Notes under the pieces: generated by a model
Seen by the model: the letters and a program-made list of their open reading frames with translations, nothing else
What the model was told of the DNA's origin: nothing
Database searches by the model: none
Source: Acidobacteriaceae bacterium TAA 166
GTDB lineage: Bacteria; Acidobacteriota; Terriglobia; Terriglobales; Acidobacteriaceae
Assembly (NCBI GenBank): GCA_000421065.1
Contig: ATWD01000001.1
Span: forward strand, 248,001 to 312,000
DNA length: 64,000 bases
Direction: 5' to 3'
Shown here: in pieces, positions 26,224 to 34,237 of the stretch
Layout: each line of letters begins with the position of its first letter
Position numbering within the stretch: position 1 is the first letter of the stretch
Position numbers and translations under genes: made by a program

Positions 26224-27165
26224 ATGTTCCCATGGATACGATGCCTGTTAGCAGCGACCCTCTTCCTGCCACTCTGCGCTCTTGCTCAGGACTACCCTCC
26301 CTTGAAAGTGGAGACCCATCTGATCGACACCACGGTGAGCGTCCACAACACCGCGGGCGGTCTCGTCAACGACCTTACCCGGGACGACATCTCCATCGTC
26401 GAGGACGGCATCCCCCAGACCATCCGCTTCTTCTCCCACGCCGATCAGCTCAACCTCAGCATAGGCCTTGTCATTGATGCCAGCGGGAGCCAGGAAAAGT
26501 TCATCAAGGATCATGAGCGCGATATCGCCGACTTCCTCCATCAGACGCTACTCCCCGGCGACCGCGCCTTCGCGCTTTGCTTTGGAAACCATCTCCGCCT
26601 GGTCAGTGATTGGACCGACGATCAGACCGCCATCCTCGATGGTCTGCGCAGTTACGACAAGGGCCATCGCGACGGCCCCGAGCTCGGTCCAAAAGAAAAC
26701 CGCGAACTCGGCACCGCGCTCGACGATGCCGTCTTTTACTCCACCACTGAGAGGATGGCCGATGTCCACCATCGCCGAAAGGTTCTGGTGGTCTTCTCGG
26801 ATGGCGAAGAAAATTCCAGCGAACACGACCTCATTGACGCCATCGAAGTGGCCCAGAGTAACGACGTCCTTGTCTATGCGATCCGCTACACAGAACTGGA
26901 TCACGGCAGGATGAACGCACGCGACCGCTACGGCATGCGCGAACTGGAGCACCTGACCGCGCAAACGGGAGGCAAGTCCTACGACACCCACACCATGAAG
27001 GTCAGCCAGGCCTTCGCGGAGATCGCCGGGGAACTACGCTCCCTCTATGGTGTTGCTTATCAATCCACCAACAAGGTTCGGGATGGTTCCTTCCGCAAGA
27101 TCGTCATTCAACCGAATCGCCCCGGCCTGGTCCTGAGAGCTCGCGCCGGCTACTACGCGAAGTAG
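26224..27165 (+). CDS. Secreted VWFA-related protein of the Acidobacterial class
   Basis: ATG 26224 starts a good signal peptide (MFPWIRCLLAATLFLPLCALAQ). The mature protein has the beta-rich N-terminal part KVETHLIDTTVSVHNTAGGLVNDL with DDISIVEDGIPQTI, then a von Willebrand A domain with a MIDAS-like motif (LVIDASGSQ), and VVFSDGEENSSEHDL. It closes with VAYQSTNKVRDGSFRKIVI and RARAGYYA, the layout of the VWFA-related domain found many times in Acidobacteria genomes. Function is undefined, perhaps surface adhesion. A hairpin GGGAG-TAACG-CTCCC (27187-27201) follows. Confidence 0.85.
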   Translation: MFPWIRCLLAATLFLPLCALAQDYPPLKVETHLIDTTVSVHNTAGGLVNDLTRDDISIVEDGIPQTIRFFSHADQLNLSIGLVIDASGSQEKFIKDHERDIADFLHQTLLPGDRAFALCFGNHLRLVSDWTDDQTAILDGLRSYDKGHRDGPELGPKENRELGTALDDAVFYSTTERMADVHHRRKVLVVFSDGEENSSEHDLIDAIEVAQSNDVLVYAIRYTELDHGRMNARDRYGMRELEHLTAQTGGKSYDTHTMKVSQAFAEIAGELRSLYGVAYQSTNKVRDGSFRKIVIQPNRPGLVLRARAGYYAK

Positions 27166-27248
27166 CATCTTTCTGCGCATTGCCGTGGGAGTAACGCTCC
27201 CTGGCCGACTAAGCTCCCCGAAAAGTGACGTTATCGGCAATTACACTC

Positions 27249-27264
27249 GACTGGCGCATCCAGG
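27249..27264 (+). repeat. Left arm of a short inverted-repeat element disrupted by the insertion sequence
   Basis: GACTGGCGCATCCAGG here is matched, in inverted orientation with one mismatch, by 28924-28939 just outside the other end of the insertion sequence. With the insertion removed the two arms lie about 130 bp apart and define a small element with 16-bp ends. A third copy of the arm is at 56404-56419. Confidence 0.5.
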
Positions 27265-27364
27265 GCATGTGCCCATTGACTCGTGTCAGGGCCGCTTTGT
27301 GGTTGCTACCGGCAAACGCTTTTGTGTTGACCGATTTGTAAATTCGATGTCGATGGGTGCTAAG

Positions 27365-27368
27365 GCCT
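27365..27368. repeat. Target-site duplication, left copy (GCCT)
   Basis: GCCT abuts the left inverted repeat of the insertion sequence and is repeated at 28923-28926 directly after the right one. Confidence 0.6.
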
Positions 27369-28922
27369 GTGGGTGTTGAAAAAGTCGTTGGTCTCGGACT
27401 TGCCAGGAGCTGGCCTACCGAACGCTTGGCAGTGTTAGGGTCCGCTAAGCTGTGACCGTCGCCGGCCCTGTTGATGTGCTCAGGAACCGTACCAATCGTT
27501 TGATGTTCTGGGCAGTGGCAGCCAGGAAGAACTGCTCCTGAACGAACTTCAGTCTGCGTAGACGCAGGCGGTGAAGGCCGATGCGACCCTTCAGCTCTGC
27601 GAACAGCGCTTCGACTTTCTTCCGCTGCCTCTGTGCCTGTTCGAACTCCGGAGTATTCCAGAGATCTCTCGCCCGTTGTCGAGCGGCTTCGTTCATATGG
27701 ATGGCAAGGAAGCGAAATGCCCCTTTCGTGCACTGCGATTTCAGCGGGCATGGCCCACACTTGGGGCGAGTCCCGATGTAAGCAAACGCGCGGTTTCTGT
27801 CATTGCGACCGCCGTAGTTCAGTTGCTGGCCCGCAGGACAGAGATAGCTGTTGCTTTCAGGCTGGTACGTGAAGCGCTCTGGGCCGAACAATGGGCTCCT
27901 TGTCCGAGCCACAGCATCGCGTGTGGGCATGTACGGCGTGATCTGTCGGTCCATCAACCACTGCAACAACTCGCCATTGCCATAGCTGGCATCGGCGGCG
28001 ATCGACTGCGGGTTCTTACCTTGCCACTGAGTGAACCGAGCGATCATCTCTTCGGCAGCTCGGGACTCCTCGCTTAGGCGAGCGCCCGTAGCTTGCACGC
28101 CGACGATGATGCAACTGTGATTGTCCACCAGGTAGTTGTTGTAGTAGCCCATCCGCGCTGGCGTGCCACCCTTCGTTGCATATGTGGAATCCGGATCGGT
28201 CGTAGACACCTTATCCTGGCTATGCGTCGGCTCCTCGACTGGATTCTGCGCTTCCAGTTCAGTGAGCCACTCGCGAACCGTTCGATTCACTTGCGCGGCT
28301 TCCGCCAGTTGCTCTCTCGGGATACGGCTCTCTTTGGAAGCGCTAGCTTCAACGAACGTTCCATCTACTGATAGCTTGTCTCCGCGGACCAGGCCTACTT
28401 CTAAACACTGGGCAACGAGGCGTTCGAATAGATGCTCGAACAGCTTCGACTCATGAAAACGCCCGTGGCGATTCTTCGAAAACGTAGAGTGATGCGGGAT
28501 CTCCTGATCGAATCCAAGACCTGTGAACCAGCGCCACGCCAGATGCATGCGCAGTTCTTCGATCAGCCTACGCTCACTGCTGATTCCGTACAGGTAACCG
28601 ATCAGTACGATCCGCAGCAGAAGTTCAGGATCGATCGATGGACGGCCGGTATCGCTGTAGCTGTCCTTCAGATGCTCACGAACAAAACCGAAGTCGATGT
28701 GCTTATCGATCAACCGTAGTAAGTGATTCTCCGGGACCTGATCTTCCAGGCGGAAGTAGTAGAACAGCGATTCCGAGCGGGTGTGCCGACCCATCATGAG
28801 CCTTAGTCCTCCATCAATGGCAATCCTCAACAGCATGGTCAAACTATGCTGCCAAGCCGCTCCCGTTGCCATAAAAATCACAGCAAAATCCGTTCATGCG
28901 CACTGAGTTTTTCAACACCCAC
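27369..28922 (-). mobile_element. IS1182-like insertion sequence, intact
   Basis: The element is 1554 bp, bounded by GTGGGTGTTGAAAAA at 27369-27383 and its reverse complement at 28908-28922, and flanked by a 4-bp GCCT duplication. It encodes one transposase on the minus strand. Intact ends, duplication and full-length gene indicate recent insertion. Confidence 0.85.
27445..28797 (-). CDS. IS1182-family transposase
   Basis: Starts MMGRHTRSESLFYYF, with the DUF772-like N-terminal segment (GRPSIDPELLLRIVLIGYLYGISSERRLIEEL). DDE core elements follow: LSVDGTFVEA, IAADASYGNGELLQWL, and the C-terminal Glu in KKVEALFAELKGRIGLHRLRLR. A Cys-rich stretch (CGPCPLKSQC) precedes the last part, as usual in IS1182. 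At 450 residues it is full length. ATGs upstream of 28797 lie too close to the terminal repeat. Confidence 0.9.
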   Translation of the reverse strand: MMGRHTRSESLFYYFRLEDQVPENHLLRLIDKHIDFGFVREHLKDSYSDTGRPSIDPELLLRIVLIGYLYGISSERRLIEELRMHLAWRWFTGLGFDQEIPHHSTFSKNRHGRFHESKLFEHLFERLVAQCLEVGLVRGDKLSVDGTFVEASASKESRIPREQLAEAAQVNRTVREWLTELEAQNPVEEPTHSQDKVSTTDPDSTYATKGGTPARMGYYNNYLVDNHSCIIVGVQATGARLSEESRAAEEMIARFTQWQGKNPQSIAADASYGNGELLQWLMDRQITPYMPTRDAVARTRSPLFGPERFTYQPESNSYLCPAGQQLNYGGRNDRNRAFAYIGTRPKCGPCPLKSQCTKGAFRFLAIHMNEAARQRARDLWNTPEFEQAQRQRKKVEALFAELKGRIGLHRLRLRRLKFVQEQFFLAATAQNIKRLVRFLSTSTGPATVTA

Positions 28923-28939
28923 GCCTGAATGCGCCAGTC
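28923..28939 (-). repeat. Right arm of the disrupted inverted-repeat element, with target-site duplication
   Basis: Bases 28923-28926 are the second GCCT target copy. Bases 28924-28939 read, on the minus strand, GACTGGCGCATTCAGG, matching 27249-27264 at 15 of 16 positions and 56404-56419 at 15 of 16. Confidence 0.5.
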
Positions 28940-29036
28940 CACATCTGGTTCTGCAAATCCAAGCTGACTTCCCGCTACCAATCAACTCGATCCGGCCTTC
29001 ATGTAGCTTCTCCGAGGCCGCAGCGCTGCGAGGACG

Positions 29037-29807
29037 CTACATCATCACGCCGCCGTTCACCTCGATGCGCTGCCCATTGACCCAGCCGTTCTCGTCAGAC
29101 AGCAACGCAGCGATTGCGGGTCCAATGTCGTCTGGCCCAGCCACACGACCGAGAGCCGTATGATTAGCGACCAACTTGTTTACCTCGGGATTGTCGCGCA
29201 CGATGCCTCCGCTGAAGTCCGTTGCAACTGCACCCGGCGCGATGACATTGACCGTAATGCGGCGCGGGCCAAGCTCCGTCGCCATGTGTCGTGAAAGCAC
29301 GTCTATGGCTCCCTTCATCGAGGCATACGCTGCTCCACCACGACTCGAAAGGCGAGTACGGGTGGTCGAAATATTGACAATCCGGCCACCATCTTTCATT
29401 AGAGGCAGCAGCTTCTGCGTCAGAAACAGGACGCCCTTGAAATGAACGTTGTAGATGCTATCCATCTCTTCTTCGGTGACACTCTCCAGGGGCATGTTGC
29501 GATGATTGTTGCCCGCGTTGTTGACCAGGTAGTCAAAGCGCTCCTCCCCTATTTCGGCAAGCACATCGCGCACGCTTTGAGCGAAGGCCTCGAACCCGCC
29601 GACTTTCCCTGTGTCGAGAGGCAGAGCAGAAGCCTGGACGCCAAACGACCTCGCTTCAACGACGACAGCATCAGAGTCCTCGCGATGACTGTGATATGTA
29701 AAGATCACGTTCACTCCGCGACGTGCGAGACTTTCAACGGTGCTGCGACCGATGCCTCGGCTTCCTCCAGTAACGATAGCGATCTTTCCTTGCTGATCTT
29801 GTGACAT
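29037..29807 (-). CDS. SDR family oxidoreductase
   Basis: A 256-residue SDR with TGGSRGIG, NNAG, YASMK and a C-terminal NGWVNGQRIEVNGG. The region YHSHREDSDAVVVEARSFG after beta2 suggests NADPH preference (no acidic residue at the end of beta2). AGGAAGC precedes the ATG. It is divergent from the AraC gene at 29910, 102 bases away, its probable regulator. Confidence 0.85.
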   Translation of the reverse strand: MSQDQQGKIAIVTGGSRGIGRSTVESLARRGVNVIFTYHSHREDSDAVVVEARSFGVQASALPLDTGKVGGFEAFAQSVRDVLAEIGEERFDYLVNNAGNNHRNMPLESVTEEEMDSIYNVHFKGVLFLTQKLLPLMKDGGRIVNISTTRTRLSSRGGAAYASMKGAIDVLSRHMATELGPRRITVNVIAPGAVATDFSGGIVRDNPEVNKLVANHTALGRVAGPDDIGPAIAALLSDENGWVNGQRIEVNGGVMM

Positions 29808-29909
29808 GCTTCCTCCTGATCTTCTTACAAACTAAGCCGCCGAAGAGTGATGGGGAATGGCCTGGTTTTGCAATTTCTTGCCTATTCCTCTCACGTACAC
29901 TGGTGTTCA

Positions 29910-30851
29910 ATGGCTATCGCGAAGAACAGGAGAGCGCAGTGTCTCAACGACCTGGCGCAGGCGCTGCGCCGCTACACGGACTCGTGCGCAACGACGAACC
30001 CCTACCTGACTGCCATCGAAGGCTTCGTAGTCCTTCGTTCCGATCAGCCGAAGCTTCCCAGCTACCGGCTCTTCCAGCCTGCTCTTTGCATCGCGGTCCA
30101 AGGAAGCAAGTGGGCCACTTTCGGCGACTTTCGCTACGAGTACAACGCCGGCCAAGCGATGGTTGTGACTGTTGAAATGCCGTCACGCGGCGCTGTCTCC
30201 ACGGCAAGCCCGGGCGAACCCTTTCTAGGCTTCGCGCTCGTTCTCGATCTCGCTGTTTTGCATGAACTTGCAGAACAGATACCATCGCAGCCAAAGAGTG
30301 AAACGCATGCTTCTTCGGCCTCGCCTGCTGGCGTCTGCGTCATTGATCTCGACGCGGAAGTCTTGGATTGCCTATGCAGAGCCATGCGTATGCTTGAGAC
30401 GCCGGCAGCCATCCCGATTCTCTATCCTGGGCTGTACCGTGAGCTGCTCTATTGGCTTCTAACGGGTTCTGGTGGAGGACAGATCCTACACACAGTCGTC
30501 GCATCCAGCCGCGAAAATCGATTGATCGCCGCGATTCACGAGCTGAAGACGCGCTTTGCGGAAGCAGTGCGAGTCGATGAGCTGGCTACCATCGCCGGTA
30601 TGAGTTCTGCAACCTTCCATCGTCACTTCAAAGCGATAACAGGGATGAGTCCTCTGCAATATCAAAAGGAGCTACGTCTGTTAGCGGGTCGGCGGCTCAT
30701 GCTCGCAAGCGGTTCGAACGTTGAGACAGTCGCAACCAAAGTGGGCTACGAAAGTGCCCCACAGTTCAGCCGCGAGTACGCCCGGATGTTTGGCCGACCG
30801 CCACGGCGTGACGTACGTGCGTTGACTGAAATTGTGAGCGAATCCTTCTAA
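29910..30851 (+). CDS. AraC-family regulator with AraC_N cupin domain
   Basis: The N-terminal sensing domain shows YLTAIEGFVVLRSDQPKLPSYRLFQPALCIAVQGSKW, the YqhC-like AraC_N pattern. The C-terminal double helix-turn-helix is DELATIAGMSSATFHRHFKAITGMSPLQYQKELRL and VATKVGYESAPQFSREYARMFG. YqhC in E. coli activates aldehyde reductases, so control of the divergent SDR fits. ATG 29910 gives 313 residues; ATG 29847 would overlap the promoter region. Confidence 0.85.
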   Translation: MAIAKNRRAQCLNDLAQALRRYTDSCATTNPYLTAIEGFVVLRSDQPKLPSYRLFQPALCIAVQGSKWATFGDFRYEYNAGQAMVVTVEMPSRGAVSTASPGEPFLGFALVLDLAVLHELAEQIPSQPKSETHASSASPAGVCVIDLDAEVLDCLCRAMRMLETPAAIPILYPGLYRELLYWLLTGSGGGQILHTVVASSRENRLIAAIHELKTRFAEAVRVDELATIAGMSSATFHRHFKAITGMSPLQYQKELRLLAGRRLMLASGSNVETVATKVGYESAPQFSREYARMFGRPPRRDVRALTEIVSESF

Positions 30852-31082
30852 TAGCGACGGCGCAAATCCGGATGAACGCTGTTCTTGTCATCTATCTCCG
30901 GGTGATGCCAGACCAAACAGCACGTCCACTCGCCTTCTCGACAAACGCCAAATCGCTTACCCTGCGATTAGTAACGGGAAGTGGCGGAGACGGAAGTTTG
31001 CCGGAACCCCACGCATTTGTAGCTTGGACGGGGAGGCTGACTAGCGTGAGATGCGTTTACCGGCGCTGATCGGTGCTGCTAT

Positions 31083-31605
31083 TTATGAATAGTTGGGACG
31101 GTGAGGATACTGCCTGGGAGAGCAGCCCCACTGACGTTTGAAGGCCGCACAGAACGCACTCTCCGACTGCTAACCGAGAGACGACGCGATCGAAGTAAGT
31201 CTCTCCCCCTTCTCGCCAATGCGGTTCGCCGCCAGTGTCATGCGCCATCGGATGAGGTACGCCAAGGGTGTTTCACCCACACCCGTTTGAAAGTTTGGGC
31301 AAACGCTGTTCTCGACATGCCGGCAAGGTGGGCGAGTATCTCGAGAGTCCATGCACGAGCGGCTCCTGATGCATGCGGGTGAGGGCAGCACATATGCGCT
31401 TATCTGCAAGTGCTGACAGCCAGCTAGCGACGCGCTGCGTCCCATCTGCCAGGTAAACGCGAAGTGCATCGATCAGATGGCACCAGTCAAGAGTCACAAT
31501 GCCGGCTGGTGAGGAACCCAAAAGTTCACTCATTATTACGAACGACCTTCTAGGTAGATTTGGTTGGTGTCGTTTCGACAGTCGCGGCTCCGTAACGGAG
31601 GCCAT
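31083..31605 (-). pseudogene. Decayed AraC-family regulator (cupin_6 type)
   Basis: Three minus-strand frames in turn give one AraC protein: the end of the sensing domain (LIDALRVYLADG then WLSALADKRICAALTRMHQEPLVHG), then in a second frame WTLEILAHLAGMSRTAFAQTFKRV, then in a third GETPLAYLIRWRMTLAANRI to SIASSLG. A TAG follows where Tyr is expected, and the same frame continues SESAFCAAFKRQWGCSPRQY to TAA 31083-31085. So there are at least two frameshifts and a nonsense codon. The N-terminal half is missing and the TetR gene 31550-32194 overlaps its 5' end. Confidence 0.75.
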
Positions 31606-32194
31606 CCACTAGCAATGCGACCATTCTGCGCGCGTAGGCGGGTTCTTTCTCGTGAGATACACGGCACAAGTTGGCGACAGCATGCAGCAATTCTTCGGAA
31701 TCCACGCCTGGCCGTACCGCTCCCGCTGCAACTGCGGGATCCATTAGGGACTTCAGCGCAGGAAGCAGACGCGTATTGAAAAGACGCGGCAGAGCGCTGT
31801 AGGCCGGATCGCCGGAATGTAAGGCTGCTGCGAGCCCGCGCTTGGTGGCAATGAAGTCCACAAAACGTTGCATCCAGCGAGCCAATGCTTCGCCTGGCTC
31901 ATACTGGCTCGCCAGTTCAGAGGCAGCATCCGCGCAGGCATCGACACGGCTTTGAAACACCGCTTTGATGAGATCGGATCGCTGCGGGAAATGACGGTAC
32001 ACCGTTCCCAGGCCTACGCCCGCCCGTTCCGCTATCGAGCGGACCGGTGCATCTACACCTGATTCCTGAAAGATCTCCCCAGCCGCCTTTAGAAGTGAAG
32101 CCATTTTGCGCTGTGCATCGGCACGCAGGGGGCGAGCCTTTGGGTTCTCTGGCTTCGGTATGAGATCGGGTTTTCTTTTAAAGGATGTCTTCAT
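31550..32194 (-). CDS. TetR family regulator
   Basis: After a basic leader (KTSFKRKPDLIPKPENPKARPLRADAQRK) comes the helix-turn-helix PVRSIAERAGVGLGTVYRHFPQRSDL, with the same recognition segment (AGVGLGTxYRHFP) as the TetR at 7656-8228. The C-terminal domain is SACE_7040-like (SEELLHAVANLCRVSHEKEPAYARRMVALLVDGLR). ATG 32194 avoids reading through the operator boxes at 32208-32246. It is divergent from the SDR gene at 32332. Confidence 0.85.
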   Translation of the reverse strand: MKTSFKRKPDLIPKPENPKARPLRADAQRKMASLLKAAGEIFQESGVDAPVRSIAERAGVGLGTVYRHFPQRSDLIKAVFQSRVDACADAASELASQYEPGEALARWMQRFVDFIATKRGLAAALHSGDPAYSALPRLFNTRLLPALKSLMDPAVAAGAVRPGVDSEELLHAVANLCRVSHEKEPAYARRMVALLVDGLRYGAATVETTPTKST

Positions 32195-32207
32195 AGCGCC
32201 TTGCAAG

Positions 32208-32246
32208 CGGAACCGCGTTCCGATTATGATGCGGAACATGGTTCCG
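32208..32246. promoter_or_regulatory. Two TetR operator boxes (CGGAAC-N3-GTTCCG)
   Basis: CGGAACCGCGTTCCG (32208-32222) and CGGAACATGGTTCCG (32232-32246) are perfect 6-bp inverted repeats around 3-bp centres, 24 bp apart. They lie between the divergent TetR (32194) and SDR (32332) genes. The consensus is shared with the boxes at 7604-7639. Confidence 0.7.
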
Positions 32247-32331
32247 GTAACGCTTTGAGCTTATCAGAAGCAAGACGAAACGATCCCGGTAAACGGCTGC
32301 ATTGCCGATCGAATCGAAAAAGGAGAAGCAC

Positions 32332-33165
32332 ATGTCGCAGAAAGTTTGGTTCATCACCGGCACTTCCAGAGGCTTCGGGCGAGTTTGGGCTGAGGCCGCA
32401 CTCAACCGCGGCGACAAGGTCGCGGCCACGGCTCGTACGTTGGAAAGCATCGCCGACCTCAAGGACAAATATGGCGCAAACGTACTGACTTTGGAGGCGG
32501 ACGTGACCCGGCCCGATCATGTGAAGACGGCCGTGACGGAGGCTCACGCTCACTTCGGGAGATTGGATGTTGTCCTCAACAACGTGGGCTATCCACTGAT
32601 CGCCACGATTGAAGAGGCCAGCGCAGAAGATGTTCGCGCCCTCTACGAAACCAACATTATCGGAACGCTTTCCGTCATTCAGGCTGCACTGCCGTTGCTG
32701 CGAGAGCAAAGGAGTGGTCACATCGTCGGGATCTCGAGCACTCTCGGTCATGTGACGATGCCGCTCATCGGTTACTACTGTTCGTCCAAGTGGGCCTTTG
32801 AAGCGATCCACGAAAGCCTCGCTATGGAAGTAAAACCTTTTGGCATCAAGGTAACGATCGTAGAGCCGGGCGCCTATGCCACCGAGTTCGGCGGTCCTTC
32901 GTCTGGGAAGTTTGCGACGGGACTCGATATCTATGCGGACTTGAAGGCACAGGTGTTCGAGGGCATGAAGACCATGAAACGAGGCGATCCCAATGCCACC
33001 TCGGAAGCTATGTTCAAGCTGGTCGATGCGGAAAACCCGCCTTTACGCTTGTTTCTCGGCAGCCACAACCTGCCACAGGTCCGTGCTGCCTATGCGGAAC
33101 GGCTCGCAATATGGGAGGCCTGGCAGTCCATCGCAGAATCAGCTCAGGGCACCTCAAACGGCTAA
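32332..33165 (+). CDS. SDR family oxidoreductase
   Basis: A 277-residue SDR: TGTSRGFG at about residues 9-16, NNVG in place of NNAG, YCSSK active-site pair. The extended C-terminal region (PPLRLFLGSHNLPQVRAAYAERLAIWEAW) marks the group of classical SDRs annotated as ketoreductases of broad substrate range. AAGGAG precedes the ATG at 32332. It is probably repressed by the divergent TetR through the boxes at 32208-32246. A strong hairpin follows at 33181. Confidence 0.85.
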   Translation: MSQKVWFITGTSRGFGRVWAEAALNRGDKVAATARTLESIADLKDKYGANVLTLEADVTRPDHVKTAVTEAHAHFGRLDVVLNNVGYPLIATIEEASAEDVRALYETNIIGTLSVIQAALPLLREQRSGHIVGISSTLGHVTMPLIGYYCSSKWAFEAIHESLAMEVKPFGIKVTIVEPGAYATEFGGPSSGKFATGLDIYADLKAQVFEGMKTMKRGDPNATSEAMFKLVDAENPPLRLFLGSHNLPQVRAAYAERLAIWEAWQSIAESAQGTSNG

Positions 33166-33180
33166 AGGCTCACGGAGGCG

Positions 33181-33217
33181 ATCCCGACCAGGCACATCAG
33201 ACATGTCTGGTCGGGAT
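33181..33217 (+). terminator. Hairpin downstream of the SDR gene
   Basis: ATCCCGACCAG and CTGGTCGGGAT form a perfect 11-bp stem with a 15-base loop, 15 bases after the SDR stop codon. There is no T-run after it, so it may stabilise the mRNA end rather than act as a classic intrinsic terminator. Confidence 0.45.
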
Positions 33218-33402
33218 TAGTCCTGGCACGTTTCTTCACATTTTCATCCTGTCGAGACTTTAGAGTTGTCGATGAGTACATCATCGCCGATGCACTTATC
33301 GACGGCTATTGGTATTGGTAAATGCTAGACGACTTCCCAGGTCTGACAGTCGGCTCACAGTTGGTTATTCTTGTGACTCGATTGTTTCGCGACCAAGGAG
33401 AA

Positions 33403-33906
33403 ATGAGTATGGTCCATTCTCGTCTATTAAGGATGTTTTGGTGCCTGATTTCCATTGAACTAGTTTTGGTCGGCACCACCGCAGCGGAATGGAAGGCCGC
33501 GAACAATCAAGTTGCTGCTGCGGCTAAGGATGCTGAGATCGCGGCTGTACTTGAAGCTGTCAACAGGATCGACAACGCTCTCATTGCAGATGATCGCGCT
33601 GCGTTCGCCCGCCTTCTTGCCCCAGATCTCGTTGTAAATAATCCACAGAATGGCATCTCCATTCCGGGGGCGACAGCCCGCCGAGATGCCGCAGGATTGA
33701 TCAGTTACAGCAGTTACGTGCGTTCGATCGAATATGCCGGGAAGCTCGGGGACATGGTGTTACTCATGGGAGATGAGATGGTCGTGCCGAAAGGTAGTGC
33801 GCCGATGGCGGGCAAAGAAGTGCGCCGGCGATTCACGGACGTATGGAAAATTGCCTCGGGCCATTGGGTATTAGTGGCGCGCCAAGCCACGATCGTTGCG
33901 CCATAG
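33403..33906 (+). CDS. Exported NTF2-like (DUF4440) protein
   Basis: The N-terminus VHSRLLRMFWCLISIELVLVGTTAAEW is a likely signal peptide. The mature part has VLEAVNRIDNALIADDRAAFARLLAPDLVVNNP, the opening of DUF4440/SnoaL-like domains, and ends DVWKIASGHWVLVARQATIV, the usual final strands. ATG 33403 or 33409 follows AAGGAG. It probably acts outside the cytoplasm; the ligand is unknown. Confidence 0.75.
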   Translation: MSMVHSRLLRMFWCLISIELVLVGTTAAEWKAANNQVAAAAKDAEIAAVLEAVNRIDNALIADDRAAFARLLAPDLVVNNPQNGISIPGATARRDAAGLISYSSYVRSIEYAGKLGDMVLLMGDEMVVPKGSAPMAGKEVRRRFTDVWKIASGHWVLVARQATIVAP

Positions 33907-34237
33907 CTACACAGTTGTACTGAATCTTTGAGGCCGCAGAAGCGCATTCGGCATCATCGGGCGATGAAAACCGGAATTTCATCCCAATTGCTTAATTGAG
34001 ATTCGAGATCTTTTGCGCACAGCGGAAGTCTGAAAAGCCTATCGCCACAACCGAATCATCGCCTGAATAAGGATCTACATCCTCCGTCCACTGGGTTCTA
34101 TCTCACGCTCGCCTTTGACATTGTCGTCTGAGGTGGGATTGCTAATCATCACAAGTCGGTCGGCTAGGCGACACAGCGTATGCTTGTAGATAGCTGGGGA
34201 CACTCGGATGCTCGTCTGCGACCACCTGGAGGTATCG
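33907..34237. other. Intergenic region, no gene recognised
   Basis: This 331-base stretch lies between the exported NTF2-like gene and the response regulator gene. I see no convincing frame and no RNA gene. It presumably carries the response regulator promoter. Confidence 0.4.

Noticed and set aside
27187..27201. GGGAG-TAACG-CTCCC hairpin after the VWA gene as a terminator
   Set aside because: The stem is only 5 bp and no T-run follows, so it is noted with the VWA gene but not listed as a terminator.
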